Origin: Mucilaginibacter pineti
GTDB lineage: Bacteria > Bacteroidota > Bacteroidia > Sphingobacteriales > Sphingobacteriaceae
Direction of reading: 5' to 3'
NCBI RefSeq assembly: GCF_900101875.1
Contig: NZ_FNAI01000009.1
Span: 186,001-250,000, forward strand
DNA length: 64,000 nt
Positions within the stretch are counted from its first letter, which is position 1. Each line of letters opens with the position of its first letter. The position numbers and the translations under genes were made by a program. This document shows, piece after piece, positions 1-8,482 of this stretch. Under the pieces are notes generated by a model that worked only from the letters and a program-made list of their open reading frames with translations, searched no databases and had not been told where the DNA came from.

Positions 1-114
1 GAATTACTAAGGTATTCAAAATCAGTAAGTAACATAATGTAATTGGGCTAATATATAAATTGGTTGATACGCGGGCTTGAAAATAAATTACAAACTAAAA
101 CTAATGTACGTTAA

Positions 115-165
115 AAAAACCAAAAATAATAAGCGTTTAAACAACGTTTATTATTTTTGGTTTTT
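115..165. terminator. Long AT-rich hairpin, probable bidirectional terminator
   Basis: A near-perfect inverted repeat of about 23 bp per arm (A-run, CCAAAAATAATAA, then AACGTT-type centre) has A residues on the left and T residues on the right, so it can act as an intrinsic terminator in either direction. The gene it serves lies outside the window on the left. The remaining bases up to 392 contain no credible gene. A second weaker stem (GGGAGC with GCTCTC, then eight T) lies at 351-381. Confidence 0.6.
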
Positions 166-392
166 AATATACAGTAATAAATATTTGTGGCAATAAATTT
201 GTTTAGAGTTACTCGCCCTGCATGAAATCTGTGAAAAAATTAAATCACCTACCTGTGAAAAACATTTTTTTTGAATTCTCAGACGCCCAAGTTGAGATTT
301 TTTGTTCTTTGTTTTGGGTTTAATCAATAGTTTAAATTAATTAGGGGAAAGGGAGCTTCGAAAACGGCTCTCTTTTTTTTGTTAAACATTTT

Positions 393-412
393 TTGCTATG
401 CACGCATAGCAA
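393..412. promoter_or_regulatory. Palindrome upstream of acyl-CoA dehydrogenase, candidate operator
   Basis: TTGCTATG and CATAGCAA form a perfect 8-bp inverted repeat around CACG, and a third half-site (TTGCTATA) follows directly. It lies 28 bp before the preferred start of the acyl-CoA dehydrogenase. A TATATTTA box resembling the Bacteroidota -7 element overlaps the end of this region. Operator function is inferred from position and symmetry only. Confidence 0.4.
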
Positions 413-440
413 TTGCTATATTTATGCTTTAAAATATACC

Positions 441-1580
441 ATGCATTTTACACTTACCGAAGAGCAGTTAATGATACGCCAGGCAGCGCGTGATTTTGCC
501 CAACAAGAATTAAAACCCGGTGTAATTGAACGCGATGAGCACCAGAAGTTTCCGGCCGAACAAGTTAAGATGATGGGCGAGCTGGGCTTTTTAGGCATGA
601 TGGTAGCGCCCCAGTACGGCGGCAGCGGTATGGATGCCATATCATATGTGCTGGTGATGGAGGAGCTTTCTAAAATAGACGCTTCGGCCTCAGTTGTGGT
701 ATCGGTAAATAACTCGCTGGTATGCTACGGGCTGGAAAAATACGGGAGCGAATTTCAAAAACAGAAATACCTTATTCCCCTTGCCAAGGGCGAAGTGATA
801 GGCGCCTTTTGCCTGTCGGAACCCGAGGCTGGCTCTGATGCAACATCGCAGCGCACCACCGCTGTTGATATGGGCGACCACTACCTGCTTAACGGCACCA
901 AAAACTGGATAACCAACGGCAACTCGGCATCAACCTACCTGGTAATTGCCCAAACCGATGCCAGCAAAAAGCACCACGGCATAAACGCCCTTATTGTTGA
1001 AAAAGGAATGGAGGGCTTTACCGTAGGCGCAAAGGAAAATAAAATGGGCATTCGCGGGTCAGATACGCATTCGCTGATGTTTACCGATGTAAAGGTGCCC
1101 AAAGAAAACCGCATTGGCGATGATGGCTTTGGGTTTAAGTTTGCCATGAGCACGCTTGAGGGTGGCCGGATAGGTATTGCGGCACAAGCGCTGGGTATTG
1201 CATCCGGCGCTTATGAACTGGCCCTGGCCTATTCAAAAGAACGCAAGGCATTTGGCAAAACCATTGCCGATTTGCAGGCCATTCAATTTAAACTGGCTGA
1301 TATGGCTACCGAAATTGAGGCCGCCCGTTTGTTGTGCCTAAAAGCCGCCTGGTTAAAAGATCATGGGCAACCTTATGCCCAAGCCAGTTCAATGGCCAAG
1401 CTCTTTGCATCTGAAGTGGCTATGCGTACTACCATTGAAGCCGTACAGATTCATGGCGGCTACGGCTTTGTAAAGGAGTACCATGTAGAGCGCCTGATGC
1501 GCGATGCCAAAATAACGCAGATATATGAGGGCACATCCGAAGTTCAAAGAATTGTCATTTCGCGCGAGGTTTTGAAATAG
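441..1580 (+). CDS. Acyl-CoA dehydrogenase
   Basis: This 379-residue flavoenzyme probably oxidises short- or branched-chain acyl-CoA to the 2-enoyl-CoA and passes electrons to electron-transfer flavoprotein. The N-terminal helical domain begins FTLTEEQ. The FAD/substrate signature LSEPEAGSDA is in the middle, and the C-terminal signature runs from QIHGGYGF to YEGTSE, with Glu363 in the position of the catalytic base. An upstream in-frame ATG at 393 would add 16 residues that do not look like family sequence and overlap the palindrome at 393-412, so 441 is preferred. Length matches the short-chain family. Substrate chain length cannot be read from the sequence. Confidence 0.93.
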   Translation: MHFTLTEEQLMIRQAARDFAQQELKPGVIERDEHQKFPAEQVKMMGELGFLGMMVAPQYGGSGMDAISYVLVMEELSKIDASASVVVSVNNSLVCYGLEKYGSEFQKQKYLIPLAKGEVIGAFCLSEPEAGSDATSQRTTAVDMGDHYLLNGTKNWITNGNSASTYLVIAQTDASKKHHGINALIVEKGMEGFTVGAKENKMGIRGSDTHSLMFTDVKVPKENRIGDDGFGFKFAMSTLEGGRIGIAAQALGIASGAYELALAYSKERKAFGKTIADLQAIQFKLADMATEIEAARLLCLKAAWLKDHGQPYAQASSMAKLFASEVAMRTTIEAVQIHGGYGFVKEYHVERLMRDAKITQIYEGTSEVQRIVISREVLK

Positions 1581-1600
1581 TTAACTTGTTTTCATACTTT
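1570..1600 (+). promoter_or_regulatory. Promoter of the thioredoxin-like gene
   Basis: TTG at 1570-1572, 20 nt, then TACTTTTG at 1593-1600 match the Bacteroidota -33/-7 pattern. The -33 element lies inside the last codons of the acyl-CoA dehydrogenase, so the downstream gene probably has its own transcript. Confidence 0.55.
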
Positions 1601-1635
1601 TGATAAAGTATACAAAATTAGTCGACTATTTTTCC

Positions 1636-2871
1636 ATGAGCTATAAGATCATCATAACCACTATATTTTTCGCCGGTTTGTTGCAGACGACATCGGCCCA
1701 AACCAAACTTAAAACCGGTTTGTGGCGCGGCGCGCTTAAAACAGCATCGGGCACCGAAATCCCTTTTAATTTTGATGTAAAGGATATTGCCGGCAGTCAG
1801 CAACTGGCTATTATTAACGGCGCCGAAAGATTTAAGGTAACCGATGTAAGCACCAAAGGCGATTCGGTTTTTATACACATGCCCCTCTTTAATTCGGAAT
1901 TTAAGCTGAAATTGGGTGACGGCGGCAACCTTAAAGGAAACTGGGTGCGCCACCTGGGGCAAAAAGATCTACTGGTGGAGTTTACTGCAACCCCAAATAC
2001 CGCATGGCGATTTTTTAGCTCGCCAGAAAAACCGGCTTTTAATGTACACGGCCGCTGGTCGGCAGTTATTGGTGAGGGCGAAGGAAGGGATACCACCGTT
2101 GGCGAATTTAAACAGAACGGTGCCAAAATTACCGGCACCTTTTTAACCACCACCGGCGATTACCGCTACCTTGACGGCGTTGTAACCGGAGATAAAATGT
2201 ACCTGTCATGCTTTGACGGCGGACACGCCTTTGTGTTTACCGCTACCATTAAAGATGGCCAAACCATTGCCAACGGCAAGTTTTATGCAGGTTATTCATC
2301 TATACAGCCCTGGGCTGCGGTTAAGGACGAGAACGCCAAACTGCCCGATGCTTACTCGCTCACCGCGCTTAAACCGGGTTTTAAAAAGATAGATTTTACT
2401 TTTAAGGACCTTAACGGCAAGGAAGTTTCGTTACAGGATGCACGCTATAAAAACAAAGTAGTAATTGTGCAGATATTGGGCTCATGGTGCCCAAATTGTA
2501 TGGATGAAACCGCGTTTATGGTGCCCTACTACAAAAAATACCAATCAAAAGGTGTGGAGGTAATTGGCTTGGCGTATGAACGCACTACCGATTTTGCAAA
2601 ATCACAAAAGGCATTGCAGCAGTTGAAAAACAGGTTTAATATCCCGTATCCCATTTTAATTACCGGCTATACCAGCGATAAGGTTGAAACCGCCAAAAGC
2701 CTGCCCATGCTGGCCAAAATAGTTGGCTTCCCTACTACCATAATTATTGATAAAAATGGCGATGTACGCAAAATCCACACCGGCTTTAGCGGCCCTGGAA
2801 CCGGCGAACACTACACCGAATTTGTAAGCGAATTTGAAAAACTTACCGATGATCTGCTGGCTGAGAAGTAA
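1636..2871 (+). CDS. TlpA-like secreted thioredoxin-fold protein
   Basis: A secreted 411-residue protein. It starts with a signal peptide (MSYKIIITTIFFAGLLQTTS, cleavage near SAQ). About 230 residues of beta-rich sequence of unknown role follow, and then a C-terminal AhpC/TlpA thioredoxin domain. The redox motif is WCPNC, with Cys285 and Cys288. Members of this family act in the periplasm as thiol-disulfide oxidoreductases. The in-frame ATG at 1600 would put 12 hydrophilic residues before the signal peptide, so 1636 is the better start. A promoter box at 1593-1600 supports separate expression from the dehydrogenase. The redox partner is unknown. Confidence 0.85.
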   Translation: MSYKIIITTIFFAGLLQTTSAQTKLKTGLWRGALKTASGTEIPFNFDVKDIAGSQQLAIINGAERFKVTDVSTKGDSVFIHMPLFNSEFKLKLGDGGNLKGNWVRHLGQKDLLVEFTATPNTAWRFFSSPEKPAFNVHGRWSAVIGEGEGRDTTVGEFKQNGAKITGTFLTTTGDYRYLDGVVTGDKMYLSCFDGGHAFVFTATIKDGQTIANGKFYAGYSSIQPWAAVKDENAKLPDAYSLTALKPGFKKIDFTFKDLNGKEVSLQDARYKNKVVIVQILGSWCPNCMDETAFMVPYYKKYQSKGVEVIGLAYERTTDFAKSQKALQQLKNRFNIPYPILITGYTSDKVETAKSLPMLAKIVGFPTTIIIDKNGDVRKIHTGFSGPGTGEHYTEFVSEFEKLTDDLLAEK

Positions 2872-3403
2872 TCAACGTTAATGATTTAGGAATATCGAAC
2901 GCTGAATTTCGAATGTTGAATAATGAAATGAGGATAGGGAAATTACCTTCTAATTCAATTTTCGGCTAAAGCCTTCTTTGGGTTTATTTATCCGTCCCAT
3001 AAATGGGACGGCAATGAATTAAGATGCTGTGTTTGTGGTGCTGGAATGTTTTTCACTACCGTTGGTTTAGCCAAAGGATATTGAGAAGATTGGATTTAAG
3101 AAAAAATTTGTCATCGAGAGAGCAGGGATGGGTAAAAGCGTGGCGCGAAAGAGAAATCTTCTGCTGAATGCAAGCTTCTTATAGTATATCGCACAAGATT
3201 TTTCGCTGTCGCTCAAGAGAGCGTTTCTCACTTGTACCTCGTGTCCAAATGACAACTTTTTTTCATTGCCGTTGGCTTTAGCCAACGGTTATTGGGCGCC
3301 AACTAAAGGGCTTTAGCCAAAACTTGTCAATAAGGTATTTAAATATAATTCCCTTCGAAATTCGGAGTTCAGCATTCATTATTCGATGTTATCACCAAGT
3401 ATG
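2872..3403. repeat. Composite block of dispersed intergenic repeats
   Basis: No gene is seen here. The block is bounded by an inverted pair of about 38 bp (around 2888-2928 and 3354-3392) built on GAAT..TCGAA..GCTGAA..ATTATTCGA words. Inside are short GCCGTTGG/CCAACGG palindromes (around 3058-3076 and 3270-3291), a palindrome CCGTCCCATAAATGGGACGG at 2992-3011, and a full GTCATTTCGA-family element at 3110-3254. A relative of the outer repeat is seen near 20135-20165. Confidence 0.7.
3110..3254. repeat. GTCATTTCGA-family palindromic element, copy 1
   Basis: It begins GTCATCGAGAGAG, contains GAGAAATCTT and later AAGATTTTTC, and ends AAATGAC, giving inverted ends and an inner inverted pair. It is a variant form in which the arms carry GCGAAAGAGAAATC and TCGCTCAAGAGAG words, shared with the copy at 8211-8367. 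Confidence 0.7.
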
Positions 3404-4969
3404 CTAAGGTACCGTTACGGCAATAGTGGGCGAGCGGTCGCTTTCATTTTTTAGCCTGTCGAGCGCGGTGATTACGTAAAAATAGGTTTTGCCTTTTTGT
3501 ACGGTATTATCGTCGAAGGTAAGATCGGTATTGTACTGGATCTTAAGGATATTTTTAGGATCGTCGATATTTATTTTTTCATCCTCAAAACGATATATCA
3601 CGTAGCCGTAAACAGGCTCTTCGTCCTTAGCCAGCGCCGGGGCAAGCCATTTGAGGATAACACCGGTGCGTAACGGGGCGGGTTTGGCGGTAACTTCGCG
3701 CGGTGGGTTTGGCGCAATAGAATCGCGCCAGAGCATTACCGGTGGCAGGGCCGGGTAACGGTAATAATTATCGCGCAGCGAATCGGTAAACCCCAATGGA
3801 TTATTGGTTACTGAGTTTGAGCTAAAGTAAACGCTTCCCTGCACCCGTGGGTTGTTACGGATGAGGTTTATCTGATTGGGCAGTTGCGACGGACTTTTAA
3901 AAGCCAGTGTTTTACGCTCGTTGATACGATAGGCGGCCTGCCCTATGTAAAGGTGCCTGCCGTAGGTATTGTTGCTCCACCAATCCAATAACTTATCAAA
4001 TGCGGCAGCGCGGTTGCCTATTGGCCAGTACAGCTGCGGGTTTATATAATCTACCCAGCCCTCTTTCATCCACTTGCGCGAATCGGCGTAGTTTTCATAG
4101 TATGACGAGCCGCCGCTGGTTTCAGAGCCTTCCACATTCTGCGCCTTGTTTGCCCATATCCCAAACGGACTAACACCAAATTTAATGTTGGGGTCATGCG
4201 CGTGTACGCTGTCGCCTATCATTTGTATCAGCAAATCAACGTTGTGACGGCGCCAGTCTTTTATGTTATCATATCCTTCGCCATATTTGGCATAGGTGTC
4301 TTCGTCATTAATTTTTTGGCCTGCAATGGGGTACGGGTAAAAATAATCGTCCATGTGTACACCATCTATATCGTAATTATCAACCACATCCAATATCACC
4401 TGTACAATATAATCTCTTACCTCGGGCAAACCAGGGTTAAATGTTTTGATACCGCCGTAGCTAAAAAACCACTCGGGCTTTATTTTAGTGATATGCTGCG
4501 GACTAAGTGCCGCAAAATTACCATCGAAAGTGGCCCGGTACGGGTTAAACCAGGCATGCAATTCCATACCGCGCTTGTGTGCCTCGGTAATGGCAAACTC
4601 CAATGGGTCATAAGCCGGGTTTGGTCCCAGGCCCTGTTTGCCCGTTAAATATTTTGACCAGGGCTCGCGGCTTTTGGCATAAAATGCATCGGCGGCGGGC
4701 CTTACCTGCAGCATTACGGCGTTTATACCGGTTTCCTGATGGCTGTTCAGGATGTTTAGTAATTCCTGTTTTTGTTTATCAGTAGTTAGTTTTGTGCTGC
4801 TTGGCCAATCAATATTTACTACTGTAGCTATCCATACGCCCCTAAATTCGCGCTTGGGTTGTGTTTTAATAAGCGGCGGCGCGTTTTCGGGTTCGGTGGG
4901 CTGCGCGCTCACGTTTGTTATGGTAAACAGGGTTACTATCAGGAGTATAAAGTGGCGGTATATATGCAT
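3404..4969 (-). CDS. Secreted GHL10-type glycoside hydrolase with fibronectin-like tail
   Basis: This 521-residue protein has a signal peptide (MHIYRHFILLIVTLFTITN, cleavage near VSAQ). A glycosyl-hydrolase-like family 10 (DUF187/YngK-type) TIM-barrel domain follows, opening with EFRGVWIATVVNIDWPSS and containing HAWFNPYRA and DIDGVHMDDYFYPYP. The last 100 residues look like a fibronectin type III module (from PNPPREVTAKP). Family members are predicted extracytoplasmic hydrolases of glycans, possibly cell-wall linked, but the substrate is not established. The longer reading from 4996 adds nine residues before the signal peptide and is less likely. The gene is monocistronic. Confidence 0.85.
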   Translation of the reverse strand: MHIYRHFILLIVTLFTITNVSAQPTEPENAPPLIKTQPKREFRGVWIATVVNIDWPSSTKLTTDKQKQELLNILNSHQETGINAVMLQVRPAADAFYAKSREPWSKYLTGKQGLGPNPAYDPLEFAITEAHKRGMELHAWFNPYRATFDGNFAALSPQHITKIKPEWFFSYGGIKTFNPGLPEVRDYIVQVILDVVDNYDIDGVHMDDYFYPYPIAGQKINDEDTYAKYGEGYDNIKDWRRHNVDLLIQMIGDSVHAHDPNIKFGVSPFGIWANKAQNVEGSETSGGSSYYENYADSRKWMKEGWVDYINPQLYWPIGNRAAAFDKLLDWWSNNTYGRHLYIGQAAYRINERKTLAFKSPSQLPNQINLIRNNPRVQGSVYFSSNSVTNNPLGFTDSLRDNYYRYPALPPVMLWRDSIAPNPPREVTAKPAPLRTGVILKWLAPALAKDEEPVYGYVIYRFEDEKINIDDPKNILKIQYNTDLTFDDNTVQKGKTYFYVITALDRLKNESDRSPTIAVTVP

Positions 4970-5318
4970 CAAAAACGATTTACTTAAAAGCTGCAAAGAT
5001 ATAAACTCAAACGCAAGCAGTTTTATTATGCTTTATAAAATTTGCATGTATATTGTGATTTTAGCATATTGTGCTTAATTTTATCCGTCGCCAATACAAT
5101 TTTAAAGCCTTCATTTTAATTATAAAATCATATTTTCAACCTTTTTACGTTCAATAGCGTAATTACTTAAATTATTAGGCGCGCTAAAAAACGCATTTTA
5201 AGCAGGTAATATCAATTAATATAGATATGCTTGTAAAAATTAAACACAAGGTTAAATGAGGGCTTTTAAAACAGCTTTGCCATTTAACTGTATTTAAAAC
5301 TAAAACTATTTAATTGCT
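4970..5318. other. AT-rich gap between divergent genes
   Basis: The gap separates the divergent glycosidase and coiled-coil genes. It is AT-rich and must hold both promoters, but no clear TTG/TAnnTTTG pair, hairpin or repeat family was recognised. Confidence 0.4.
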
Positions 5319-6233
5319 ATGGAAAATCAATACGGGCAACAACCACCAAAAAAAAATTCGAATGTTATTTATTTCCTGATTGTGGTTGTGTTGGCTTTAT
5401 TAGGAACCGATGTGTACCTGTATCTGCAAAAAAATAAGTCGGATGTAAGGATAGTTACACAGCAGGATGAGCAAACACAGTTAAAACGCGAACTTGATAG
5501 CCTGGAAGCACAGGTTGAGCAGGTAAACGCGGGCAAAGCAAAAATGTCTACCGAGTTAACCGCTAAAAACGACTCGCTGAGAGCCAAGATACAGGTATTA
5601 AGAACCCAGCTGGCTAAAGGTAAACTCACTAAGGCCGAACTTTCAAAGGCGCAGGAAGATGTAAAACAGCTGAGGTATTTTGTAACCAAATACACTGCTG
5701 ATATTGAAGAACTGCATAAACAGAACGCAACGCTGACCACCGAGCGGGACACATTAAAAAGCAATTTAGCTACCGTTGCCAAAAAGGCCGATACCCTTGC
5801 CAAGCAAAACCAGGATCTGGATGCTAAGGTTAAAGTAGCGCAGGCCCTTAAGCTGGCAACATCAAATATAGTGGCCTACAAAATTAAAAGCAGCGGCAAA
5901 GAGGTTGACGTAACCCGCGCCAGTCCGGCCAAAAAAATCAAGATCAACTTTACCGTGGCCAGCAACAGTATAGCTACTAAGGATCTGCATGATATTTATA
6001 TCCGCATTATTGACCCAACCGGCAACCTGATCACCCCTACAGATGGTGGTACTTTCAGCGCCGATGGTCAGGACCTGCAATACACCTATAAAACATCTAT
6101 TGATTTTAAGGATGATGGCACCCAGTATACTATTGATTGGGTTAACCCTGCGCCTTTCCAAAAAGGTACCTATACCGTATTGCTTTATGCAGATGGCGGT
6201 ACCATGGGCAAAACAGGTTTCACGCTTAAATAA
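5319..6233 (+). CDS. Membrane-anchored coiled-coil protein of unknown function
   Basis: This 304-residue protein starts with a short Gln/Pro-rich cytoplasmic stretch, followed by one membrane helix (VIYFLIVVVLALLGTDVYLYL, about residues 16-36). A long heptad-rich coiled coil runs from about residue 48 to 175. The C-terminal 120 residues form a beta-rich domain with the character of a periplasmic immunoglobulin-like fold (YIRIIDPTGNLI, YTVLLYADGG). The likely topology is N-in with the coiled coil in the periplasm. I do not recognise a named family. It is monocistronic and ends at a repeat plus a strong terminator. Confidence 0.75.
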   Translation: MENQYGQQPPKKNSNVIYFLIVVVLALLGTDVYLYLQKNKSDVRIVTQQDEQTQLKRELDSLEAQVEQVNAGKAKMSTELTAKNDSLRAKIQVLRTQLAKGKLTKAELSKAQEDVKQLRYFVTKYTADIEELHKQNATLTTERDTLKSNLATVAKKADTLAKQNQDLDAKVKVAQALKLATSNIVAYKIKSSGKEVDVTRASPAKKIKINFTVASNSIATKDLHDIYIRIIDPTGNLITPTDGGTFSADGQDLQYTYKTSIDFKDDGTQYTIDWVNPAPFQKGTYTVLLYADGGTMGKTGFTLK

Positions 6234-6238
6234 AATCA

Positions 6239-6274
6239 AAAGTCCTCTCCTTTGGAGAGGATTTAGGTGAGGCT
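6239..6274. repeat. CCTCTCC/GGAGAGG repeat, half copy
   Basis: CCTCTCCTTTGGAGAGG followed by ATTTAGGTGAGGC is one arm of the repeat family seen in double form at 9396-9515 and 16342-16455. It starts within ten bases of the stop codon at 6233. Confidence 0.7.
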
Positions 6275-6310
6275 AAAAAGCCCTGTTCCGGTAAACGGAA
6301 CAGGGCTTTT
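6275..6310. terminator. Bidirectional terminator between convergent genes
   Basis: AAAAGCCCTGTTCCG and CGGAACAGGGCTTTT form a perfect 15-bp stem with a short loop. It has A residues on one side and T residues on the other, and lies between the stops of two convergent genes at 6233 and 6324. Confidence 0.85.
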
Positions 6311-6323
6311 GCTTTGCTGATTG

Positions 6324-7124
6324 TTACAGGTTAAAGAAATTATACTCCAGCCTTATCAAATACATATTGCGGCTGTTGCGGATCATATCGTTATAAAGCG
6401 GGGTGCGATAAGAAAGATCAACCCGGCAAACACTGTTAAAAATAAACTGAACGGCCGGTGCGGCATCCAGGTAGCTTTGCCCTTTACCGGGGTTGGTTTT
6501 GCCCAGCAGTTCGGCATAAATATTAACGTTTACCTGGCTATAGTTACGATAGCTTTTAGGGAACAGCAGGTAACCGGCCGATAGCGTGTAAGCCGCCGCG
6601 TTTTTAGCCTGATATGTCGGTAGATCATATCCCCCGCGGTTATCGAAAGCCCGCAAATAACTCGCCGAACCGGATAACGCCAGCTTGTGCAGCAGCTGGG
6701 TGAACACCACGCCGCTTTGCAGGCCCGAATTATCGCCCTCTAACGATATTTCCTGGTTGGGCAGGGGATTGTTGATGCTGGCCAGTTTGGCAAACACAGC
6801 GCCCCTGAAATGCCGCTGCACCGTATCAATAGATAGGAAACGGTACTTGGCATATACACTGCCACCTTCAAAATGCTGATTGTTGCTGTAATAATCAGAT
6901 ACGTAGGCCGAACCATGCACCATCAGGTGGCGGCTAACGCCATACATGGCTTCAAAGGTACTGCGGTTTTTATGGCCGGTTTTAAAAAAGCCCTGGTTCT
7001 CCAGGCGCAAGCCTAATGATCCGGTGGCCATGTTGCTGGCGGGTTCGGTATTTACATACAGCTCCTGCGCAAATAGCGGGCATGCCAAAAGCGTGAGGCA
7101 AATAGCCAATAAGATAGTCTTCAT
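6324..7124 (-). CDS. Outer-membrane beta-barrel protein of putative metal operon
   Basis: This 266-residue protein has a signal peptide (MKTILLAICLTLLACPLFAQ) followed by alternating amphipathic strands. It ends in an aromatic residue pattern (YLIRLEYNFFNL) typical of an outer-membrane barrel signal. It is the last gene of a three-gene minus-strand unit, 25 bp after the HMA-domain gene. By context it may be an outer-membrane channel or sensor linked to metal handling, but no transporter family was recognised and the function is inferred only from its neighbours. Confidence 0.7.
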   Translation of the reverse strand: MKTILLAICLTLLACPLFAQELYVNTEPASNMATGSLGLRLENQGFFKTGHKNRSTFEAMYGVSRHLMVHGSAYVSDYYSNNQHFEGGSVYAKYRFLSIDTVQRHFRGAVFAKLASINNPLPNQEISLEGDNSGLQSGVVFTQLLHKLALSGSASYLRAFDNRGGYDLPTYQAKNAAAYTLSAGYLLFPKSYRNYSQVNVNIYAELLGKTNPGKGQSYLDAAPAVQFIFNSVCRVDLSYRTPLYNDMIRNSRNMYLIRLEYNFFNL

Positions 7125-7149
7125 AAAAATGGGAATTTAATGGGGCTAT

Positions 7150-7650
7150 CTATATAGTTAAATGATAAACACGACCGCTTGCCGGGGTTGCATCCGTAAC
7201 CTGGCCCAGGTATTTTTTTGATACCGCCTTTGGCGCAAAACCATTATCAACCACGGTAAGATCAACATTGCCGTTAAGTAATTTGTTAGGGGCGTTCAAC
7301 AACCTGTAGGTATCGCCGGCGTAGTTAAAATTGTTATTGGCAACTTTGGTGTTATCAAAGTTAAAAGTGGCTTTAAGGTTATTTACTGAGAAACCTGCTC
7401 CCTGCACCTTCTTGCTGATGAGCTCCAGGTTTACGGGCGCATTGCTTTTAAAGGTAATGAGGTATAAATTACGCTCGAGGTCTGTTTTAATATCGCCTAT
7501 GAATGGCAGTGTGCGTAATGCCTTTTCGGTAGATTTTGCACATAGTGCACAGGTAAGGCCGCTAACCTGTAATTCGGCTTTGGTGAACTGGGCCTTTGCG
7601 GCGCTAACAGTTACACAAAATATAAGAATGAATATTTTAATGGTTTTCAT
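7150..7650 (-). CDS. Secreted heavy-metal-associated (HMA) domain protein
   Basis: This 166-residue protein has a signal peptide (MKTIKIFILIFCVTVSAAKA) followed by an HMA-like fold with the metal-binding loop SGLTCALCAKS (Cys34 and Cys37) and a ferredoxin-like pattern of strands to about residue 95. The C-terminal 70 residues are of unknown function. HMA domains bind Cu(I) or other soft metals; here the domain would sit in the periplasm instead of on a P-type ATPase. It lies between a HYC_CC_PP family gene and a beta-barrel gene in the same direction, which suggests a shared role in metal binding or signalling. Confidence 0.8.
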   Translation of the reverse strand: MKTIKIFILIFCVTVSAAKAQFTKAELQVSGLTCALCAKSTEKALRTLPFIGDIKTDLERNLYLITFKSNAPVNLELISKKVQGAGFSVNNLKATFNFDNTKVANNNFNYAGDTYRLLNAPNKLLNGNVDLTVVDNGFAPKAVSKKYLGQVTDATPASGRVYHLTI

Positions 7651-7728
7651 TTGATCGTTGAATTAATTGTTGGAAAATAAACTACGCCTGGTAATTGCCA
7701 GGGTAATGGTGCTTACAATTAATGACGA

Positions 7729-8115
7729 TCAGATACGGAAAATACAATTTTTAATAAAAGATGCGATACTTTGCCGGGGAACATCGGGCGGGGCACGGTC
7801 GAAAAGTTTTTCGATTGTGTTATGCGGCGCCGTAAAGAAGATGTTGCTGAATGGCAGGCGCGACAACTCAAACCCAAACAGCTTTGCCAAAACAGATGCA
7901 GGTTCGGCCTGGTGGGCGTCTTTTACCTTTACCTGTAGCTGGCTATCCTTGCAGCATTTCATTTTGCTGGTTTTAGGCATATCGCAGCCAATGGCCGGCG
8001 AATTAATTTTTACCGATGCAACATGGGTGCCGCAATAATGCAGATTAAGAGCAAAGCCCAGCACTGTAACGGTGTACAGCATGGTTAACAATATGGCTCC
8101 TGATCTTTTCAGCAT
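7729..8115 (-). CDS. HYC_CC_PP family protein
   Basis: This 128-residue protein carries the three marks of the Bacteroidota HYC_CC_PP family: LHYC at residues 25-28, the KCC pair near residue 53, and RAPPD near the C-terminus. The first 24 residues are hydrophobic and may form a signal peptide or membrane anchor. The family is of unknown function; its conserved Cys and His residues suggest metal binding. It heads a minus-strand unit with an HMA-domain protein and a beta-barrel protein. The promoter at 8120-8150 leaves only four nucleotides before the ATG, so the mRNA may be leaderless. Confidence 0.85.
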   Translation of the reverse strand: MLKRSGAILLTMLYTVTVLGFALNLHYCGTHVASVKINSPAIGCDMPKTSKMKCCKDSQLQVKVKDAHQAEPASVLAKLFGFELSRLPFSNIFFTAPHNTIEKLFDRAPPDVPRQSIASFIKNCIFRI

Positions 8116-8119
8116 ATTG

Positions 8120-8150
8120 CAAAAATAAGTTATTAACTTGTTGATTACAA
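8120..8150 (-). promoter_or_regulatory. Promoter of the HYC_CC_PP/HMA operon, possibly leaderless
   Basis: On the minus strand TTG (8150-8148), 20 nt, then TATTTTTG (8127-8120) match the Bacteroidota -33/-7 pattern. Only four nucleotides separate the -7 box from the ATG at 8115, so transcription should start at or next to the start codon. Confidence 0.6.
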
Positions 8151-8210
8151 AATGTTTTTATCGGTTGATTATTCTCTAAGTGTTCGTAAAATTGAATTTT
8201 ATAGAATTTT

Positions 8211-8367
8211 GTCATTTCGATAGAGCGAGATGGGCTGTGTGTGGTGCGAAAGAGAAATCTTATACTTAATATATATCGGATAAATACAGTCTGCATACAA
8301 AGGGGTATAAGATTTTTCGCTTTCGCTCAAGAGATAGTTTCTCACTCGTACCTCGTTTCGAAATGAC
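8211..8367. repeat. GTCATTTCGA-family palindromic element, copy 2
   Basis: The ends are GTCATTTCGA and TCGAAATGAC, exact inverted repeats. Inner words GCGAAAGAGAAATCTTATA and TATAAGATTTTTCGC are also inverted. It fills most of the 367-bp gap between the HYC_CC_PP gene and the OmpA gene, which holds no gene. Confidence 0.8.
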
Positions 8368-8417
8368 AAACTTTTTATTTATTGTTTTTGCTGGACTAAC
8401 GCTACTGCCATAAAAAA

Positions 8418-8448
8418 CAAGAACCCAGCCTTGCTGGCCGGGTTCTTA
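8418..8448. terminator. Terminator downstream of the OmpA-like gene
   Basis: AAGAACCCAGC and GCCGGGTTCTT form an 11-bp stem around CTTGCTG with A/T runs on both sides. It lies 35 bp past the stop of the minus-strand OmpA gene. Confidence 0.75.
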
Positions 8449-8482
8449 AAAATTAACTTGATCTTATTATATTAACTATTTA

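Noticed and set aside
4196..4648. 150-residue plus-strand frame over the glycosidase gene
   Set aside because: It lies wholly inside a well-supported gene on the other strand and has no family features.
8045..8296. 83-residue minus-strand frame upstream of the HYC_CC_PP gene
   Set aside because: It runs through the GTCATTTCGA-family repeat and overlaps the HYC_CC_PP gene in another frame.
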